DNA from: Polymorphospora lycopeni
GTDB lineage: Bacteria > Actinomycetota > Actinomycetes > Mycobacteriales > Micromonosporaceae
DNA length: 64,000 bases
Direction of reading: 5' to 3'
NCBI RefSeq assembly: GCF_042237075.1
Contig: NZ_JBCGDC010000025.1
Coordinates: 1-64,000, forward strand
Position numbers and translations under genes: made by a program. Below the pieces are notes generated by a model that was not told the DNA's origin, made no database searches, and saw only the letters and a program-made list of their open reading frames with translations. Positions 61,489 to 64,000 of the stretch are shown piece after piece (the first letter of the stretch is position 1; every line of letters starts with the position of its first letter).

Positions 61489-62454
61489 ATGACTGACGTG
61501 GTGATCGTCGGAGCGGGTGTGGTCGGGCTGACCAGCGCGCTGCGACTGCAACAGGCCGGCGCGCGGGTCCTCGTGCTGACCGCGGACGATCCGGCGGACA
61601 CGGTCTCGCGGGTGGCGGCCGCGGTCTGGTACCCGACCCACACCGACGGCAGCGCCCGCATGCTCGAACGGGCCCACCGGACCTTCGACGAGTACGCCGA
61701 CCAGGCGGCGCGGGGCGTACCCGGGGTCGTCATGCGCCCCACCCGGATGCTGCTGCGGGCACCCGCGCCGGCCGACCCGTGGTGGGCGCCGGCCACCCGC
61801 GACTTCACCGCCGACCGGGACGTGCCGGCGCCGTACACGGGGCGGTGGCGGTTCACCGTGCCGGGCGTCGAGATGGGGCCGTACCTGGAATGGCTCGCCG
61901 AACGGCTGGTCGCCGGCGGCGGGCGGCTGGCGCGACGCCGGCTCGCCCGGCTCGCCGACGTCGCCGACCTCGCCCCGGTCGTGGTCAACGCGTCCGGGCT
62001 CGGGGCCCGCACCCTCGCCGCCGACCCGGCGGTGCACCCGGCGCGCGGCCGGATCGTGGTGGTCGCCAACCCCGGGCTGCACGTGTCGGTACGCGACGAG
62101 GACGACCCGGCCGGGATCACGTACGTCCACCCGCGCAGCCGGGACGTCGTGCTCGGCGGCACGTTCGAGCCGGACGCGTACGACACCGGCCCCGACGACG
62201 CGGCCAGCGCCGCGATCGTGGCCCGGTGCACCGCCCTGGTACCCGAACTCGCCGGGGCCCCGGTGCTCGCCCGGCTCGCCGGGCTACGGCCGGCCCGGCA
62301 CGGCGGGCCGCGGGTGGAAGCCGACCCGGTGGGGCTGCCCGGCGGGGTCCGGCTCGTGCACAACTACGGGCACGGCGGGGCCGGGATGACGCTGGCCTGG
62401 GGCTGCGCCGACGAGGTGGTGTCGCTGGTCAGCGGGCCGGGCGCAGCAGCGTGA
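61489..62454 (+). CDS. D-amino-acid oxidase (FAD-dependent)
   Basis: A 321-residue DAO-family flavoenzyme. FAD-binding VVIVGAGVVGLTSALRLQQAG is at the N terminus, AAVWYPTHTDG follows, VVNASGLGARTLA marks the FAD/substrate region, and the C terminus has the DAO signature VRLVHNYGHGGAGMTLAWG. It would oxidise D-amino acids to keto acids, ammonia and peroxide. Control by the divergent LysR is likely. Its 3' end overlaps the convergent VOC gene by 26 bp. Confidence 0.88.
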   Translation: MTDVVIVGAGVVGLTSALRLQQAGARVLVLTADDPADTVSRVAAAVWYPTHTDGSARMLERAHRTFDEYADQAARGVPGVVMRPTRMLLRAPAPADPWWAPATRDFTADRDVPAPYTGRWRFTVPGVEMGPYLEWLAERLVAGGGRLARRRLARLADVADLAPVVVNASGLGARTLAADPAVHPARGRIVVVANPGLHVSVRDEDDPAGITYVHPRSRDVVLGGTFEPDAYDTGPDDAASAAIVARCTALVPELAGAPVLARLAGLRPARHGGPRVEADPVGLPGGVRLVHNYGHGGAGMTLAWGCADEVVSLVSGPGAAA

Positions 62455-63142
62455 AGACCGCGCCGGTCGGGTCGACCAGCGTGCTCAGCCGCCCGGTCGG
62501 GGTGTCCCGGGGCGGTACGACGACGGCGGCGCCGAGATCGGCGGCGACGGTGACGGTGTCGTCGACGTCGACACAGCCGAAGTAGACCATCCAGCCGGCC
62601 GGGACCGTGGCGGCGAGCTCCGGCGGCAGGGTGAGCCGGCCGGCGACCGGCCGGCCGCCGGCGGTGAACAGCACGAAGCCGTCGTCGGGTGCCCCGTCGG
62701 GACGCACCGGCGACAGGCCGAGCGCGGCCCGGTAGAAGTCGTCGGCCGCCGCCGGGGCGGTGGTCATGTATTCGAACCAGGAGGGCCGGCCGGGGCCGGG
62801 TGGCGGCGGGGTGTGCCCGGTGGTCACGGCGAAGGTGGCGCCGGCCGGGTCGGCGGCCCGCAGCATCCCGGCCGGGTCCGTCCCGTACACCCGGCCACCG
62901 GCGGCGACGATGCCGGCCCGGGTGGCGGCCAGATCGGCGGTGCCGAACACCGTCGACCATCCGGAGTGGAAGGTGCGGGTGGGGCGTACGGTCGCCACGG
63001 TGGCCCCGTCGACGGTGGCGACAACGGTGTCACCGGAGCCGTCGACCGACCAGCCGAGCAGCCGGGCGTAGAACGCCGCCGCGGACGACACGGCGGTGGT
63101 GGAGAGGTCGACGGCGACCGGAAGAGTCCAGGAGTCGGGCAC
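62429..63142 (-). CDS. Two-domain VOC (glyoxalase-like) protein
   Basis: A 237-residue protein with two tandem VOC units: residues 5-110 (VDLSTTAVSSAAAFYARLLGW) and 118-237 (PSWFEYMTTAPAAADDFYRAALGL). This tandem layout is common in Streptomyces/Micromonospora glyoxalase-like proteins such as CfoI-type hydrolases. Each unit keeps aromatic-rich beta strands but few metal ligands. It overlaps the D-amino-acid oxidase gene at its 3' end. Confidence 0.85.
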   Translation of the reverse strand: MPDSWTLPVAVDLSTTAVSSAAAFYARLLGWSVDGSGDTVVATVDGATVATVRPTRTFHSGWSTVFGTADLAATRAGIVAAGGRVYGTDPAGMLRAADPAGATFAVTTGHTPPPPGPGRPSWFEYMTTAPAAADDFYRAALGLSPVRPDGAPDDGFVLFTAGGRPVAGRLTLPPELAATVPAGWMVYFGCVDVDDTVTVAADLGAAVVVPPRDTPTGRLSTLVDPTGAVFTLLRPAR

Positions 63143-63189
63143 GGATCCTCCACACAGGTCGAAGGACGCCGGATCGGCGCCAGAAAACC

Positions 63190-64000
63190 TTATGGGACCC
63201 CGGTTGCCGCGTCGAGGGGTATCGTGCGCCGCATCAGGTCGTCGAGGCGCTGCGGCCGGCCGAGGTGGAAGCCCTGCCCCCGGTCGACGCCGAGCATCTT
63301 GAGCACCCCGACCAGTTCCGGCCGGTCGATGTGCTCGGCCACGGTGTACATGCCCAGCCCGTGGGCGGCCCGTACGACGGCGTCGACGAGGATCGGGTCG
63401 GGGCCGCCGTGGTCGGCATGCCGGACGAACTCACCGGCGATCTTCACGGTGGTGAACGGCAGGTGCTTGAGGTAGACGAAGGAACCGTATCCGGCACCGA
63501 AGTCGTCGAGGCTGAACCCGCAGCCGGCGGACGTGATCGTCGAGGCGAGCCGGCGGGCGTCGTGCAGGTTGGCGATCGCGGTCGTCTCGGTGATCTCCAG
63601 GCCGAGCCGGGTCGCCGGCACCCCGGCCGACCGCAGGGCGTGGACCACCCAGTCGCCGAACGACGGGTCCTCCAGCGAACGGCTGGAGATGTTGACGTCG
63701 AAGCGCAGGGCGGCGCCGGCGGCGGTGGCCCGGGCCAGGGCCCGGATCGCCGTCTCCACCACCCAGCGGTCCAGCTCGCAGACCATGTCGCCGCGTTCGA
63801 GGGCGGGCAGGAAGTCGGCGGGTTCGAGTTCGGGCAGGTGGCCGTCGCGGACCCGGACCAGCAGTTCGTAGCTGTGCACCCCGAGGTCGGACAGGTCGAT
63901 GATCGGCTGGGCGTCGAGTTCGAGCCGGCCGGTGTCCAGGGCCCGGCGGACCCGGGAGACCACACCGACCCGCTGGGCGGCCTGCCGGTGCTGCTCCGGG
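63190..64000 (-). CDS. EAL-domain c-di-GMP phosphodiesterase (5' partial)
   Basis: At least 270 residues, with the N terminus beyond the window. The EAL domain is nearly complete: SYELLVRV (EAL replaced by ELL), DVNISSRSL, GLEITETTAI, SLDDFGAGYG, FTTVKIAG, VAEHID and GQGFHLGRP. All metal- and substrate-binding positions are kept, so cleavage of c-di-GMP to pGpG is expected. Upstream residues reach the window edge in an open frame and probably belong to a GGDEF or sensory domain. Confidence 0.85.
   Translation of the reverse strand, partial: PEQHRQAAQRVGVVSRVRRALDTGRLELDAQPIIDLSDLGVHSYELLVRVRDGHLPELEPADFLPALERGDMVCELDRWVVETAIRALARATAAGAALRFDVNISSRSLEDPSFGDWVVHALRSAGVPATRLGLEITETTAIANLHDARRLASTITSAGCGFSLDDFGAGYGSFVYLKHLPFTTVKIAGEFVRHADHGGPDPILVDAVVRAAHGLGMYTVAEHIDRPELVGVLKMLGVDRGQGFHLGRPQRLDDLMRRTIPLDAATGVP

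Overview
The window is about 64 kb of very GC-rich (roughly 70%) actinobacterial chromosome from a draft assembly, with one run of 107 Ns at 26081-26187. Strong G/C third-position bias, many GTG starts, several apparently leaderless promoters, a MurD2/MurL pair and an NgcEFG-type sugar transporter point to Micromonosporaceae (Micromonospora or a close relative). That placement is inferred from gene content, not from a marker gene.

Layout. 0-9.7 kb: rRNA methyltransferase, secreted M64 peptidase, broken SARP regulator, SET-domain protein, a three-gene DUF2089/membrane/YvlB-like operon, a PucR regulator, a ribbon-helix-helix/Clp_N fusion and stress-type membrane proteins. 9.7-12.6 kb: divergent murL and murD2, the glutamate-epimerising route to D-Glu in peptidoglycan. 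12.6-21.8 kb: a Gly/Cys-tailed membrane peptide facing a DUF1399-like gene, an aminotransferase plus methylmalonate-semialdehyde dehydrogenase operon, a WYL-type regulator divergent from a NIPSNAP gene, and an acyltransferase. 21.8-29.2 kb: a debranching-type glycosidase, then an iron-box-controlled ferric-siderophore uptake locus (ATPase, binding lipoprotein, fused double permease, siderophore reductase). 29.2-32.1 kb: VOC protein, secreted protein, frameshifted transglutaminase-like gene. 32.5-43.6 kb: an amino-sugar utilisation island with two paralogous NgcE-F-G importers flanking an N-acetylglucosamine-kinase-like gene, an RpiR regulator and a SIS-domain protein; a TnpB element sits exactly between the ribosome binding site and the start codon of the first importer gene. 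43.7-49.4 kb: family-A DNA polymerase, MobA-like transferase with a CTG start, YdjM-like membrane protein, two-component pair. 49.5-60.5 kb: alpha-glucan metabolism (two debranching enzymes, a GH63-type hydrolase, a GT4 glycosyltransferase) with an orphan OLD-type TOPRIM protein between. 60.5-64 kb: LysR regulator/D-amino-acid oxidase pair, VOC protein, truncated EAL-domain protein.

The most unusual structure is not a gene. At least nine short palindromic units of about 56-74 bp lie across the window. Their arms carry GATC at or near the outer end, followed by one of four alternative arm sequences (GATCTTGC, GATCCGCGTGATCAGGG, GATCAAGGAGAA, GATCGTCTGC). Same-type copies match in arms, length and sometimes core. 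Two GATCTTGC copies lie inside protein-coding genes and are translated in frame as low-complexity inserts, so the element family appears mobile and tolerated in coding sequence.
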